Shown one piece after another: positions 1 through 9,137 of a DNA stretch of 64,000 nucleotides; the first letter of the stretch is position 1; the number at the start of each line of letters is the position of its first letter. Source of the stretch: Acidobacteriota bacterium (GTDB lineage: Bacteria; Acidobacteriota; UBA6911); contig JAAYCX010000044.1 in the NCBI GenBank assembly GCA_012729555.1, positions 1 through 64,000 of the forward strand, in the 5' to 3' direction. The position numbers and the translations under genes were made by a program. The notes beneath the pieces are model-generated. The model did not search any database and was not told where the DNA came from. It worked only from the letters and a program-made list of their open reading frames with translations.

Positions 1-142
1 GGAAGAAATCGACGAATTCGGGGGTGACGCGCCCCTCGCGGTCGGCCAGGTTGGGGGAAGGGGGAGCCATCTCCAGGCGGTTCTTGAAGTCCACCCCCCG
101 GATCCTGAGCGGTTCAAATACGTGCGTGTAGCGCGATCCCAT
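1..142 (-). CDS. Old Yellow Enzyme-family flavin oxidoreductase (5' part only)
   Basis: The gene starts inside the window and runs off its left edge, so only about 47 N-terminal residues are visible. They read MGSRYTHVFEPLRIRG, then a VDFKNRLEMAP segment and DREGRVTPEFVDFF. This is the N-terminal signature of the NADH:flavin oxidoreductase / 2,4-dienoyl-CoA reductase group: the FEPL.I.G...KNR.. strand and loop that open the FMN-binding TIM barrel. An AAAGGA ribosome site lies about 9 bases before the ATG. The MFS gene upstream on the same strand ends 48 bp away, so the two are probably cotranscribed. Substrate cannot be judged from this fragment; it may be an enoate reductase or a larger FeS-flavoenzyme. 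Confidence 0.75.
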   Translation of the reverse strand, partial: MGSRYTHVFEPLRIRGVDFKNRLEMAPPSPNLADREGRVTPEFVDFF

Positions 143-190
143 GTCGGTATGTCCTTTCCCCGCTATGAGGCGACTCCGGCCCCGTTCTTG

Positions 191-1444
191 TCAAGAGAAA
201 TGGCGGCGGGCGCCGACGGCGACCGCCGCCTCCAGCAGGACGGAGACCGAAACCAGCGCGGAGACGGCGGCGACCGCGGGCCAGAGGGTGCCCGGGCGGG
301 CCCACTGCAGGGAAGCGCCGAGGAGCGGCCCCAAAACCTGCCCCAGCCCGATGAGGGCCTCGTGATAGCCGCCGTGCCGGGTGCTGCCGCCGCTCGAGGC
401 CATCCCGAAGTAGAGGCTCGCGGCGTAGATGGTCCCGATGGAGAAGCCGAGCACCGCCTGGGCCGCGACCATCGCCGCGAGCGCCGGCCCGAGCCCGGCC
501 CCGGTCAGGCCGCCCCCGGCGACGGTGCCGACGAAGCCGAGGAGCATGGCGACGCTCGCGGCGAGCAGCAGCCCCGGCCGCCGGTGCCAGAAGGTCGTCC
601 CCCCGGTGACGGCGAAGGCGGCGGCCCGGGCGACGAGCCAGACGCCGCCCGCCAGTGTGGCCTCCGTCGGGGTGAGCCGCGCGATGGCCTCGAGCGAGGG
701 GAGCGCGGGAGCGAGGGTGAAGACGATGACATAGGTGGAGGGGAGCGCGATCCGCGACAGCCACAGGGCCAGGCGCAGGCGCGCGCCGTCGGAGGGGGTC
801 TCCGCGCTGCGCGTCGTCGATTCCGGGGGGGCGGCCGGCGGAGGCGCCGCGGGGGGGCGGAAGCGGAGGATGATGAGGCCCGCGGCCAGGTGCCCGGCGG
901 CGATGATGCCGAAGTAGGCCCAGGCGGGGGCGTGCTGGATCACGGCGCCGCTCGCGGCGAAGGCGGCGGCCCCCGTCGTGGACCAGAGGATGTTGTACCC
1001 CCCGAGGCGGCGCGACAGGCGGTCGGGAGCGCCGGCGGCGGACACCAGGCTCTGCAGCATCGGCCAGGAGGCGGCCACCAGGCCCGTTTCCAGGACCGCG
1101 AGGACGGCGGCCGTCACGGCGCGGCCGCCCGAGGCGGCGGCCCCCACCGCGACGGCGCACGCCGTCATGAGGGCGTACAGGGCGGGCAGGGACCGCCGCC
1201 GCCCCCAGCGGAGCGAAATCCCTCGGGCGGCCAGGGCCCCCAGGGTGTAGAACGCCCCCTGGCAGGCGGCGACGGTGAAATTCTCCCGGGCGTCCCAGCC
1301 GAAGCGGTGATGGGTGTAGAAGGAGAGGCCCGAGACGAGCAGGACGGCCGCGACGGCGTTGGCCGTTTCCGCGGCATACAGCGGCCGCAGGCCCCCGCCG
1401 GGGGGGGAGGGTGTCTCGGCGCCTTGGGTCGTGGGGGTTCTCAA
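191..1444 (-). CDS. MFS-type membrane transporter
   Basis: About 417 residues, almost entirely hydrophobic helices in two groups of six, separated by a polar, proline-rich linker (near PPAAPPPAAPPESTTRSAE). A basic loop GISLRWGRRRSLPALYAL after the second or third helix matches the MFS motif between TM2 and TM3. It is an inner-membrane secondary carrier of unknown substrate. The reading frame stays open to 1540, but that ATG overlaps the start of the divergent thioesterase and lies inside its promoter. A TTG at 1444 preceded by GGTGAG is a better start and is used here; the start is uncertain. It is followed at 48 bp by the flavin oxidoreductase, suggesting an uptake-plus-reduction pair. Confidence 0.75.
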   Translation of the reverse strand: MRTPTTQGAETPSPPGGGLRPLYAAETANAVAAVLLVSGLSFYTHHRFGWDARENFTVAACQGAFYTLGALAARGISLRWGRRRSLPALYALMTACAVAVGAAASGGRAVTAAVLAVLETGLVAASWPMLQSLVSAAGAPDRLSRRLGGYNILWSTTGAAAFAASGAVIQHAPAWAYFGIIAAGHLAAGLIILRFRPPAAPPPAAPPESTTRSAETPSDGARLRLALWLSRIALPSTYVIVFTLAPALPSLEAIARLTPTEATLAGGVWLVARAAAFAVTGGTTFWHRRPGLLLAASVAMLLGFVGTVAGGGLTGAGLGPALAAMVAAQAVLGFSIGTIYAASLYFGMASSGGSTRHGGYHEALIGLGQVLGPLLGASLQWARPGTLWPAVAAVSALVSVSVLLEAAVAVGARRHFS

Positions 1445-1503
1445 TGTCTCACCGGGCCAAATCTGGAATAGTAGCAGGCGCCGGCCGGTGATGCCATTTC
1501 CGC

Positions 1504-1531
1504 TTGGCCCACGGGGAAAATCGGGTACAAT
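1504..1531 (+). promoter_or_regulatory. Promoter of thioesterase gene, probably leaderless
   Basis: TTGGCC (1504-1509), a 16-base spacer and TACAAT (1526-1531). The ATG of the thioesterase begins only 8 bases after the -10 box and no Shine-Dalgarno sequence is present. Transcription would therefore begin at or next to the start codon. Confidence 0.5.
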
Positions 1532-1538
1532 CCCGCTC

Positions 1539-1934
1539 ATGCCGACGAAAGAACAGGTGCAGCCGTTCCGTGTCTATATGGAGGACGTCGACGCCCAGGG
1601 GATCGTCTATTACGCCAATTACCTGCGCTTTTTCGAACGCGGCCGGAGCGAACTGCTGGAAGCCCTCGGCGTCCCGATGGCCCGGGCCGCCGACCCCGAC
1701 TGCCGGCTCGTGATCTACGAGATCCGGGTCCAATACCGCCGCCCCGCCCTGCTCGGGGACATGATCGAGGTGGTCACCTCGGTCGAGCGCATGAGCGAGT
1801 ACCGGCTCACCTTCAGGCAGCAGGTCCGGCGCCGGGGGGAGACCGAGCCCTTGGTCAAGGGGGAGGTGGACATCGTCGCCATCGGCCCCGACGGCGCGGT
1901 GAAGGAACTCCCCCCCTTCTTCGACGCTATCTAG
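1539..1934 (+). CDS. Acyl-CoA thioesterase, YbgC/4-hydroxybenzoyl-CoA thioesterase (hotdog) family
   Basis: 131 residues, the normal length for a single hotdog-fold thioesterase. The N-terminal stretch VYMEDVDAQGIVYYANYLRFFERGR is the family active-site signature, with the catalytic Asp in the D.QG.VYYANY motif around residue 18. The rest (EIRVQYRRPALLGD, then alternating strands) fits the central beta-sheet. It hydrolyses short acyl- or aroyl-CoA esters in the cytoplasm. Family members occur both with the Tol-Pal cluster and in aromatic degradation; no tol genes are seen here, so an aromatic or fatty acyl-CoA role is as likely. The start was chosen at the ATG giving a clean N-terminus; it lacks a ribosome site and looks leaderless. 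Confidence 0.88.
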   Translation: MPTKEQVQPFRVYMEDVDAQGIVYYANYLRFFERGRSELLEALGVPMARAADPDCRLVIYEIRVQYRRPALLGDMIEVVTSVERMSEYRLTFRQQVRRRGETEPLVKGEVDIVAIGPDGAVKELPPFFDAI

Positions 1935-3117
1935 CGGAGCAGGGCCATGAGAAAATCGCGCCATTTCGACCCGGAGGCGAACGCGAGCGACTCGTACCGG
2001 GCAGAGTCGTAGATCCGCTCCGGCAGGTAGATCCCCAGCCCGGCCGCGCGCTCGTATTCCGCGCCCGCGCCCGGGTCCCCCTCGGCCCGCTCCGGGAAGT
2101 TCCGGCTGCGGGAGGGGAGGAGTTCCCGCTCCAGGTAACCCTGAAGCTCGAGCCCCGCGGTGCGGGCGGGGTGCCCTTCCGGCAGGGCCCCGCCGACCCG
2201 GCCGACGAACTCGTAGAGGTCGCGGCAGCCGTTGGCGTCATAAGCGTAGGTCCGCCCCACGGCCTCCCGGGCCTCTTTCATGGCCTCCGGGTCCCCGGTC
2301 ACGGCCGTCACCCACCGGTCGAGCCGCTCGATGAAGCCGGGGATCCCTTCCGTCTTCACCGCCGACGTGACGCGGTTCTCCGCGTAGTAGACGAAGGCGC
2401 TCGCCAGTTCCCCGGGACCCATGGAAGGATCCGCCGCCAGGTCCCCGATCGCCAGTACGTACAGGTAGCCGAGCCGGGGGCTTGCCCCGGGGGTCCCCAC
2501 GACGATGTCCGCCCCGGCGCGCCATTCGTGGACCGCCTCGGCCGTCTGCATGAAGTCGGCGTCCACGACCAGGAGATCGATTTTTTTCCCCGTCGCGGCG
2601 CGGACCCGGGCCAGGGTCCGGGCGAAATCGGGGACGCTCATGGCGTGCCCGCTCAGGTCGTCGCGCCCCAGCCCCCCGAATCCCTCGCCCCTCCCGAAAT
2701 AGAGCAGGGCGATCTTTTCGGCCGGGTAGCGATGGTGCGGCGCGCGAAGGTGTAGAGCGCGCTCTCCCCGGCCATGTCCTGGATGGGGGACGAGTCGAGC
2801 GCGGGGGGAGTGCCGGCCTGCCCGCCCGGGTCGTTCCGCAGGAGTACCGTTGTCAGGGTCCGGGGAAACCGCAGGGCCCCGCCCGCCCCCTTCTCCAGGA
2901 TGCCGTGGCGGACGACCACCGCCGCCCGGTCGCCGGGAGCCCCTTTTTCGAGGGCCTGGATCAATGCATGCGCCGACCCGTCCAGCCCGCGGTCGTTGAG
3001 GGCGCTGACATAGACCAGGACGAGCCATTCCCGGTCCTCTTCCGATGCGGCCCCGCGCGGGGCCGCCCCCGCGAGCGCGAGCAGGAGGAGGAGCGTTGCG
3101 GGCAGGCCCGCCTTCAT
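1931..3117 (-). pseudogene. Clostripain (peptidase C11)-like secreted protein, frameshifted and lacking the catalytic pair
   Basis: The N-terminal part begins MKAGLPATLLLLLALAGAAP, a typical signal peptide, and continues REWLVLVYVSALNDRGLDGSAHALIQALEKG, matching the opening of C11 peptidases. Near 2730 the frame breaks: before it reads ALYTFARRTI, after it reads HRYPAEKIALLYFGRG in the next frame. One missing base (or two extra) restores a continuous protein of about 395 residues. Where active C11 enzymes have DHG.GW and DACLM, this protein has YFGRGEGF and VDADFMQ, so the His/Cys dyad is absent. Its ATG overlaps the stop of hisF (ATGA), implying translational coupling. The frameshift may be a sequencing error or real decay; the missing dyad is independent of it. 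Confidence 0.65.
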
Positions 3118-3917
3118 AAGGCCCCCCCCGGTCCGGCCGGGGCGGAGGCGGAGTCCCCGAGGACGGGGATCCCGCACTTGCGCAGGTACTCCTTCACCTC
3201 GCAGATACGGAAGGTCCGATAGTGGAACACGGAGGCCGCCAGCAGGATGCGGGCCCCACCCCGCGTCACCCCTTCGTGGAAGTGCTCGAGCGTCCCGGCC
3301 CCGCCCGAGGCGACCACGGGAACGGTCACGGCGTCGGCGATCGCGCGGGTGAATTCCAGGTCGTAGCCGGCCAGGGTGCCGTCGCCGTCCATGCTGGTCG
3401 GGAGGAGGATGCCGGCCCCCAGGCGTTCGCACTCGCGCGCCCAGGCGACGGCGTCCTTCCCGGTGGGTTTCGTCCCCCCGGCCACCACCAGCTCGAACCC
3501 CGACGGCATCGCGGCGTTGCGGCGCGCGTCCACGGCCACGGTGACGCGGTCGGAGCCGAAGGTGCGCGCAGCCGTTTCGACCAGGGAGGGGTCCCGGACC
3601 GCGGCGCTGTTCATGGACACCTTCGCCGCGCCGGCATCGAGCGTCATCGTGATATCCTCGAGCGAGCCGATGCCGCCGCCGACCGTGAGCGGGATCGAGA
3701 TGACGGAAGCTACGCTCCTCACCCACTCCAGGCGGGTCTTGCGGTTCTCCAGCGTGGCCGCGATGTCGAGCATGGCCAGTTCGTCCGCCCCCTCCAGCTG
3801 GTAATAGCGCGCGTTCTCCACCGGGTCGCCCGCCTCCCTGAGCCCGACGAAATGGACCCCCTTGACCACCCGACCGTCCTTCATGTCGAGGCAGGGCATT
3901 ATCCTGACCGGTTCCAT
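3114..3917 (-). CDS. hisF: Imidazole glycerol phosphate synthase cyclase subunit HisF (stand-alone)
   Basis: 267 residues forming a HisF-type (beta/alpha)8 barrel. The two catalytic aspartates fall exactly at the positions known for this enzyme: D11 in MPCLDMKDGRVVKG and D130 in VTVAVDARRN. Phosphate-binding loops TVGGGIGS (about 78-85) and VASGGAGT are present. HisF uses ammonia from HisH to close the imidazole ring of histidine and release AICAR. No other his gene lies nearby; the only partner is the downstream clostripain-like gene, whose ATG overlaps the hisF stop. The start at MEPVR has a strong GGAAGGA site. The DELAMLDIAATLENRKTR stretch is divergent, so a paralogue with another role is possible. 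Confidence 0.85.
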   Translation of the reverse strand: MEPVRIMPCLDMKDGRVVKGVHFVGLREAGDPVENARYYQLEGADELAMLDIAATLENRKTRLEWVRSVASVISIPLTVGGGIGSLEDITMTLDAGAAKVSMNSAAVRDPSLVETAARTFGSDRVTVAVDARRNAAMPSGFELVVAGGTKPTGKDAVAWARECERLGAGILLPTSMDGDGTLAGYDLEFTRAIADAVTVPVVASGGAGTLEHFHEGVTRGGARILLAASVFHYRTFRICEVKEYLRKCGIPVLGDSASAPAGPGGAL

Positions 3918-4118
3918 CCTTCCTTCCTTTCCGCGGCGCGTTCCGCCCGTAAATGTTTTCCCCATTATGGCCCCGCACCGCGGTCCCCGCAAGCGTCCAG
4001 GCCGGCCGCCGGCCGGACGGGGAAAGGGGGAAAATAAGCCATGATTCCGCCGGGGAAACATATTATGATTCCCACTTTGGTTTGTTTACTGGAGAGATAC
4101 CAAAGCCCGGGAAGGATC

Positions 4119-4694
4119 ATGGCCCATACCATCACCGTCGGATCGAGGATCCGTTCCATACGAGAGTCGAAGAACATCACGGCCGAACAGGCGGCCGAAC
4201 GCGCGGGCCTGACGCCCGCGCAGCTGGAGCGCATCGAGGGGGACCGGAACCTCCCTTCGCTGGCCCCGCTGGTCAGGATCGCCCGCGCGCTGGGGGTGCG
4301 GCTGGGCACCTTCCTCGACGACAGCGACGGCCTGGGGCCCGTCCTCAGCCGCAGGGAGGACCGCCCCGAGAGCATCAGCTTCTCCTCCGAGACCGCCTGC
4401 TCGCACAACAACCTGAAGTTCTTCTCCCTGGCGCAGTCCAAGGCGGGCCGGCACATGGAGCCGTTCCTCATCGACATCGAGTCCGAGTCCGACTGCGGGT
4501 ACCCCCTGTCCACCCACGAGGGGGAGGAGTTCCTCTACGTCCTGGACGGGGTGATCGAGATCTATTACGGGAAGGAAAAGTACGTCGTGCGCGAAGGGGA
4601 GAGCATCTACTACGACTCCATCGTGGAGCACAACGTGCACGCCGCCGGCGGTTCCCGGGCCAGGATCCTGGCCGTCGTCTACACTCCATTCTAG
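4119..4694 (+). CDS. XRE-family regulator with C-terminal cupin sensor domain
   Basis: 191 residues. Residues about 5-62 are a lambda-repressor-like helix-turn-helix (VGSRIRSIRESKNITAEQAA then LERIEGDRNLPSLAPLVRIA). Residues about 110-185 form a cupin barrel with EGEEFLYVLDGVIEIYYG and a closing SIVEHNVHAAGG. The family combines DNA binding with small-ligand sensing in the cupin. It lies 12 bp before an acyl-CoA synthetase on the same strand, an arrangement seen repeatedly in anaerobes, so it probably regulates that ligase and itself, perhaps in response to the acid or acyl-CoA. GGAAGGA precedes the chosen ATG by 5 bases; in-frame ATGs further upstream lack one. Confidence 0.87.
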   Translation: MAHTITVGSRIRSIRESKNITAEQAAERAGLTPAQLERIEGDRNLPSLAPLVRIARALGVRLGTFLDDSDGLGPVLSRREDRPESISFSSETACSHNNLKFFSLAQSKAGRHMEPFLIDIESESDCGYPLSTHEGEEFLYVLDGVIEIYYGKEKYVVREGESIYYDSIVEHNVHAAGGSRARILAVVYTPF

Positions 4695-4706
4695 GCAGAA
4701 GGACTT

Positions 4707-6356
4707 ATGCAACTCTTCGACCGAACCCTGGGGGAATGGCTGGAGTACTGGGCGGAAACGACTCCCGACCGGGAGTATATCGTCTATTCCGACCGCGACC
4801 TGCGCTTCACCTGGCGGCAGTTCAACCGGCGGGTGGACGAGGCCGCCCTCGGCCTGCTCGCCATCGGGGTGCGGAAGGGGGACCACGTCGGCATCTGGGC
4901 GCAGAACGTGCCCGAATGGCTGACGTACATGTACGCCTGCGCCAAGCTGGGCGCGGTCTACGTTACGGTCAACACCAACCACAAGCAGCACGAGCTCGAG
5001 TACCAGGTGAAACATTCGGACATGCACACCCTTCTCATCACCGAGGGGACCTGGGAGTCGAGCTACGTGGACATGGTCTACGAGATGCTGCCCGAACTGA
5101 AGGAATGCATGCGGGGCCGGCTGCGGAGCGAGCGGTTCCCGGTGATGAAAAACGTGGTCTTCATCGGGCAGGAGAAGTACCGCGGGATGTACAACAGCGC
5201 CGAGCTGCAGCTGCTCGGGGCCAACATGGACCCGCGGGCGCTCGAGGAGATCAAGCGGACGGTGCGCCCCGACGACGTCATGATGATGCAGTACACCTCC
5301 GGCACCACCGGGTTTCCCAAGGGGGTGATGCTGTCGCACTACAACCTGGCCAACAACGGGTACATGACGGGCGAACACATGCAGTTCACGGCCGAGGACA
5401 AGCTCTGCGTCTGCGTCCCGCTCTTTCACTGCTTCGGCGTGACCCTGGCCACCACGAACTGCCTGACGCACGGCTGCACCCAGGTGATGGTGGAGCGGTT
5501 CGACGCGCTGGTGGTCCTGGCCTCGATCCACAAGGAGCGCTGCACCGCCCTCTACGGCGTCCCCACCATGTTCATCGAGGAGCTCAACCACCCGATGTTC
5601 CCGATGTTCGACATGTCCAGCCTCCGGACCGGGATCATGGCCGGGGCCCTCTGCCCGGTGGAACTGATGCGCCGGGTGAGCGACAGGATGTTCATGCGGA
5701 TCACCAGCGTGTACGGCCTGACCGAGTCGTCGCCGGGGATGACGCAGACCCGCATCGACGACCCCTTCGAATGGCGCTGCCAGACGGTGGGCCGCCCTTA
5801 CGAGCACACCGAGGTGGCCGTCATCGACCCCAAGACCCGGAAGATCTGCGCGGACGGGGAGCAGGGGGAGATCTGCTGCCGCGGTTACCTGGTCATGAAG
5901 GGGTACTACAAGAACCCCGAGGCGACGGCCGAGGCGGTCGACGCCAGCGGCTTCCTCCACTCGGGCGACCTCGGGTACCGGGACGCGGACGGCAACTACC
6001 GGATCACCGGGCGGATCAAGGACATGATCATCCGCGGGGGGGAGAACATCTATCCCCGGGAGGTCGAGGAATACCTCTACCACCTGGAGGGGATCAAGGA
6101 CGTGCAGGTGGTGGGGGTGGCCTCGGAGAAGTACGGCGAGGAGGTCGGCGCCTTCATCATCCTCAAGGAGGGGGCGGAACTGGACGAGGTCGCGGTCCAG
6201 GAATTCTGCCGCGGCCGGATCGCCCGCCACAAGATCCCCCGGTACATCTTCTTCGTCGACCGCTTCCCGCTCACGGGCAGCGGCAAGATCCAGAAGTTCA
6301 AGCTCCGGGAGCAGAGCCTCGAACTCCTCCGGGAGCGCGGCGTCACCCCGCCCTGA
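4707..6356 (+). CDS. AMP-dependent acyl-CoA synthetase (FadD/AMP-ligase family)
   Basis: 549 residues, full length for the family. The AMP-binding P-loop [16 protein letters not shown] starts at residue 196. [15 protein letters not shown] is the adenine-binding motif A5, [19 protein letters not shown] the hinge motif A7-A8, and [12 protein letters not shown] carries the C-terminal catalytic lysine. It activates a carboxylic acid to acyl-AMP and then acyl-CoA in the cytoplasm. The chain-length or aromatic preference cannot be read with confidence. It is cotranscribed with the XRE-cupin regulator (12 bp gap). With tannase/feruloyl esterases elsewhere in the window, a hydroxycinnamate or medium-chain acid is conceivable. 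It ends just before the convergent modC-like gene. Confidence 0.92.
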   Translation: MQLFDRTLGEWLEYWAETTPDREYIVYSDRDLRFTWRQFNRRVDEAALGLLAIGVRKGDHVGIWAQNVPEWLTYMYACAKLGAVYVTVNTNHKQHELEYQVKHSDMHTLLITEGTWESSYVDMVYEMLPELKECMRGRLRSERFPVMKNVVFIGQEKYRGMYNSAELQLLGANMDPRALEEIKRTVRPDDVMMMQYTSGTTGFPKGVMLSHYNLANNGYMTGEHMQFTAEDKLCVCVPLFHCFGVTLATTNCLTHGCTQVMVERFDALVVLASIHKERCTALYGVPTMFIEELNHPMFPMFDMSSLRTGIMAGALCPVELMRRVSDRMFMRITSVYGLTESSPGMTQTRIDDPFEWRCQTVGRPYEHTEVAVIDPKTRKICADGEQGEICCRGYLVMKGYYKNPEATAEAVDASGFLHSGDLGYRDADGNYRITGRIKDMIIRGGENIYPREVEEYLYHLEGIKDVQVVGVASEKYGEEVGAFIILKEGAELDEVAVQEFCRGRIARHKIPRYIFFVDRFPLTGSGKIQKFKLREQSLELLRERGVTPP

Positions 6357-6365
6357 GCCGCGGGA

Positions 6366-7454
6366 TCACTCTTTGTTCATCCAGAACAGGGCGCTCCGGG
6401 GCAGGCCGACCATGACTCCGGTCTGGCCGTCCCTCAGGTCGAAGTGCTCGACCATCCGGCGGCCGGCGTGGAATTCGAGAACGAGGTCCGCCCCGTCGGG
6501 CTGAAACTGAACGACGGACCTCGGGCCCAGGTCGAGGAGATGGATCCGTCCCGTCAGCACGTGTTCGTCCGGCCTGGGCGGATGCGCGGCATCGCGAAAG
6601 GCCACATGTTCCGGGAGGATGCCGACCATGACGCGGGTCCGGGGCGTCGGGTCCTCCTCCCCCGCAGGAAGCGACGCCAAAATTCCGGCGGCCGGGCATT
6701 CCACCGTCAGCCAATCCCCCTGCCGCCCCTTCACGACCCCTTCCCAGAGGTTGTTGATCCCCAGGAAGCGCGCGATCGATTCCGTGGCCGGCCGGCGGTA
6801 CACCGACGCCCTGTCGCCCGTCTGCCGGATGCGTCCGTCCATGAGGATGCTGATCCTGCCGGCCAGGAAATAGGCCTCCATCAGGTTGTGGGTGACGAGC
6901 AGGACCGTCAGCCGCTGCCGGCGCTGCAGCTCCCGCAACAGCCGCCAGATCTCCTGCCGGAGCGATTCGTTCAGCGAAGCGAAGGGTTCGTCGAGCAGGA
7001 CCAGGCGCGGGCGGCTGGCCAGCGCCCGCACCAGCCCGACACGCTGCCTTTCGCCCCCGGAGAGGGTCTGGGGGAGGCGTCCCAGCAGCTCGCCGATGCC
7101 CGTGGCCTCGACCAGCATATCGACGAGGGGCTGGTATGAGCCCGGACTGAGGCCGCGCGCGCGGGGGCTGTAACGGATGTTTTCGCGCACGGTCAGGTGG
7201 GGGAAGAGCCCGATCGACTGCGGCAGGTAGCCCAGGCCCCGCTCTTCCATCGGCCGGTTCGTGATCTCTTCCCCGTCGAGCCGGATGGATCCCCCCAGCG
7301 GCGGCAGGATGCCGAGCAGGGCGTTGAGCAGCGTGGATTTTCCGGAACCGGAGGGGCCGAGCACCGCGTGGCATTCCCCTTGCGCCACCTCCAGGTCGAT
7401 GCCCCGCAGCCGGAACTCCCCCGCCGCCGCGCTGAGAGCGTTCACCTTAAGCAT
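6366..7454 (-). CDS. modC: Molybdate/tungstate ABC transporter ATP-binding protein
   Basis: 362 residues. Walker A GPSGSGKST at 33-41, the ABC signature LSGGERQR beginning at 131, Walker B LVLLDEPF at 151-158, Q-loop YLPQSIGLFPHL near 76 and the H-loop in LVTHNLMEA. Residues after about 235 form a C-terminal TOBE-like regulatory domain (ILASLPAGEE...VMVGILPEHVAF...GRIHLLDLG), typical of oxyanion importers. The start at MLKVNALS overlaps the permease stop by 8 bp, so it is translationally coupled. It is the last gene of the TonB receptor-ModA-ModB-ModC operon and energises uptake across the inner membrane. Whether molybdate or tungstate is preferred cannot be told. Confidence 0.88.
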   Translation of the reverse strand: MLKVNALSAAAGEFRLRGIDLEVAQGECHAVLGPSGSGKSTLLNALLGILPPLGGSIRLDGEEITNRPMEERGLGYLPQSIGLFPHLTVRENIRYSPRARGLSPGSYQPLVDMLVEATGIGELLGRLPQTLSGGERQRVGLVRALASRPRLVLLDEPFASLNESLRQEIWRLLRELQRRQRLTVLLVTHNLMEAYFLAGRISILMDGRIRQTGDRASVYRRPATESIARFLGINNLWEGVVKGRQGDWLTVECPAAGILASLPAGEEDPTPRTRVMVGILPEHVAFRDAAHPPRPDEHVLTGRIHLLDLGPRSVVQFQPDGADLVLEFHAGRRMVEHFDLRDGQTGVMVGLPRSALFWMNKE

Positions 7455-8223
7455 GCGCCACCTTTCCCAGCAGCCAGCGGGAGAGGGACAGCGCCGCAAG
7501 CCCCGTCAGCACCAGCACGAGGATCAGCGCCACCGTTCCCTCGATGTCGGCGCCCGCCAGACGCATGAAAATCGCGATGGGGAGGGTTTCCGTGCGCATT
7601 GCCATGGTCCCGGCCACCATGATCGTCGCCCCGAATTCGCCGAGCGCCTTGGCCCACGACAGGATGAAGGCGGCCAGGAGCCCGCGGCGGGCCAGAGGCA
7701 GGGTGACGGTGAAAAAGGCGTGGCGCGGCGTCGCGCCAAGGGAGCGGGCGACCGTTTCCAGTTCGACGGGGACCTCGTCGAAGGATGTTTTCAGCAGGCG
7801 CACCGCCACCCCGAGGACCGTCACGAACTGCGCCAGGATGATGCCCAGGAAGGTGAAGACGAACCGGACCCCGTAATCCTGGACCCATTCCCCGACCGGG
7901 TTGTTGAAGAAGATCAACAGGATCGCGCCCAGCGCCGCGGGAGACACGATGATGGGAAACTCCAGGACGGTGTCGACCAGCTCCCGGAAGCGGAACCGGT
8001 AGCGCGACAGTCCGTAGGCCGCCGGCACCGCCAGCAGGATCGCCAGGAGGGCGGCAAGGGAGGCCGCGACGAGGGAGAGGCGGATGGAGAACAGGGTCCG
8101 GGCCGAGCCCAGCGTTTCGCGCAGGGTGGAGGGGTCCAGGAACCAGGCGAGGGAGAGGATGAGCCCGCCGTAAAGCCCCAGGACCGCGAGGGCGGCGGCA
8201 ATGGTGGTGCGGCGAAGATTCAT
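7447..8223 (-). CDS. modB: Molybdate/tungstate ABC transporter permease
   Basis: 258 residues with about six transmembrane helices. The cytoplasmic coupling loop with the EAA-type motif is at about 160-183 (VARSLGATPRHAFFTVTLPLARRG), followed by SWAKALGEFGATIMVAGTM, a sequence very typical of ModB/WtpB permeases. It forms the homodimeric inner-membrane channel fed by the binding protein and driven by the ATPase whose start overlaps its stop. The binding-protein gene upstream ends 18 bp before this ATG. Confidence 0.9.
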   Translation of the reverse strand: MNLRRTTIAAALAVLGLYGGLILSLAWFLDPSTLRETLGSARTLFSIRLSLVAASLAALLAILLAVPAAYGLSRYRFRFRELVDTVLEFPIIVSPAALGAILLIFFNNPVGEWVQDYGVRFVFTFLGIILAQFVTVLGVAVRLLKTSFDEVPVELETVARSLGATPRHAFFTVTLPLARRGLLAAFILSWAKALGEFGATIMVAGTMAMRTETLPIAIFMRLAGADIEGTVALILVLVLTGLAALSLSRWLLGKVAHA

Positions 8224-8241
8224 GGGCGGCTTCCCATCGTC

Positions 8242-9102
8242 CTATTTCCCGACCCACCCGGCGGGCAGGGCATACTCGCCTCCCACCGGCTTTTCGGCGC
8301 CCAGCCAGTCCATGGCCTCCCGGGGCGTCGCGAAATATTTGTGGCGGGCGAAAATCCTGCGCCCCTCGGGACCCGCCAGGAAATCGATGAACGCCTGCGC
8401 CGCTTTCCTGTCCCGGGTGAACCGGGATACCGCCACCGGGATGTAACCGATCCGGGGCACCTGGGCCGCAGGGATCCGGACCGTCTCGATGCGGGCCGGG
8501 TCCCAGTGCTCGAACACGCTCCATCCGATCACGGCGTCCGCCATCTTCAGGGAAATCGCGGTCGCCGTCCGTTCGCACGATTCGGTGTAATTGACGAGAT
8601 TGCGCCGGAAGGCCGCCTTTTCCGCGGCGCCGAAGGACTTTTCGACGATCTCCACGGCGTAGGTCCCGACGCAGACCGTTTCGGGGTTGGCGATGGCGAC
8701 GCGCAGGCCGGGCCGGGTCAGGTCCTTCAGGGTGCGGATCCCGTGCGGATTGCCCCTGGGCACGTTGATGGCCGAAACCAGGTAGACGAGGATTCTTTCC
8801 GTATCCGCGTAGACGTCCCCGCCGCGCTTGGCTTTTTCCATGTAATCGGACGATCCCGGAAAATAGATGTCCCCCTGGCGGGCCAGCTTCATCTGCGAGA
8901 GGACCGACCCGGAACCACCGAACACCAGTTCGATCTTGACGCCGGTTTTTTCCGTGTACAGGCGCGCCGCCTCCTCGGTGGGGGGCTTGGAGGCGGCCCC
9001 CGCGTAGACCAGCAGGCTTTCGGCGGCGGTGGCCTCCCCCACGCCGAAGCCCGCCAGGAGCCCGAGAAAAGCAGGAAGGAGTTTTGTCATGACCCGATGC
9101 AT
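8242..9102 (-). CDS. modA: Periplasmic molybdate/tungstate-binding protein (ModA-like)
   Basis: 286 residues with an N-terminal signal peptide (MTKLLPAFLGLLAGFGVGEATAA) and a type II periplasmic-binding-protein fold. LLVYAGAASKPPTEEAARLYTE and FGGSGSVLSQMKLARQGD are the ModA-type opening, where Ser residues of the AGAASKP and GGSGS loops bind the oxyanion. GDIYFPGSSDYMEKA supplies the second lobe contact. It delivers the anion to the permease encoded next. An AGGA site lies 8 bases before the chosen ATG; a second possible start is MTKLL at 9090. The TonB receptor gene ends 35 bp upstream, so the four genes are one operon. Confidence 0.87.
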   Translation of the reverse strand: MHRVMTKLLPAFLGLLAGFGVGEATAAESLLVYAGAASKPPTEEAARLYTEKTGVKIELVFGGSGSVLSQMKLARQGDIYFPGSSDYMEKAKRGGDVYADTERILVYLVSAINVPRGNPHGIRTLKDLTRPGLRVAIANPETVCVGTYAVEIVEKSFGAAEKAAFRRNLVNYTESCERTATAISLKMADAVIGWSVFEHWDPARIETVRIPAAQVPRIGYIPVAVSRFTRDRKAAQAFIDFLAGPEGRRIFARHKYFATPREAMDWLGAEKPVGGEYALPAGWVGK

Positions 9103-9137
9103 GATGAATCCTCGAACGCGATAGACGCCCGGCGCGG

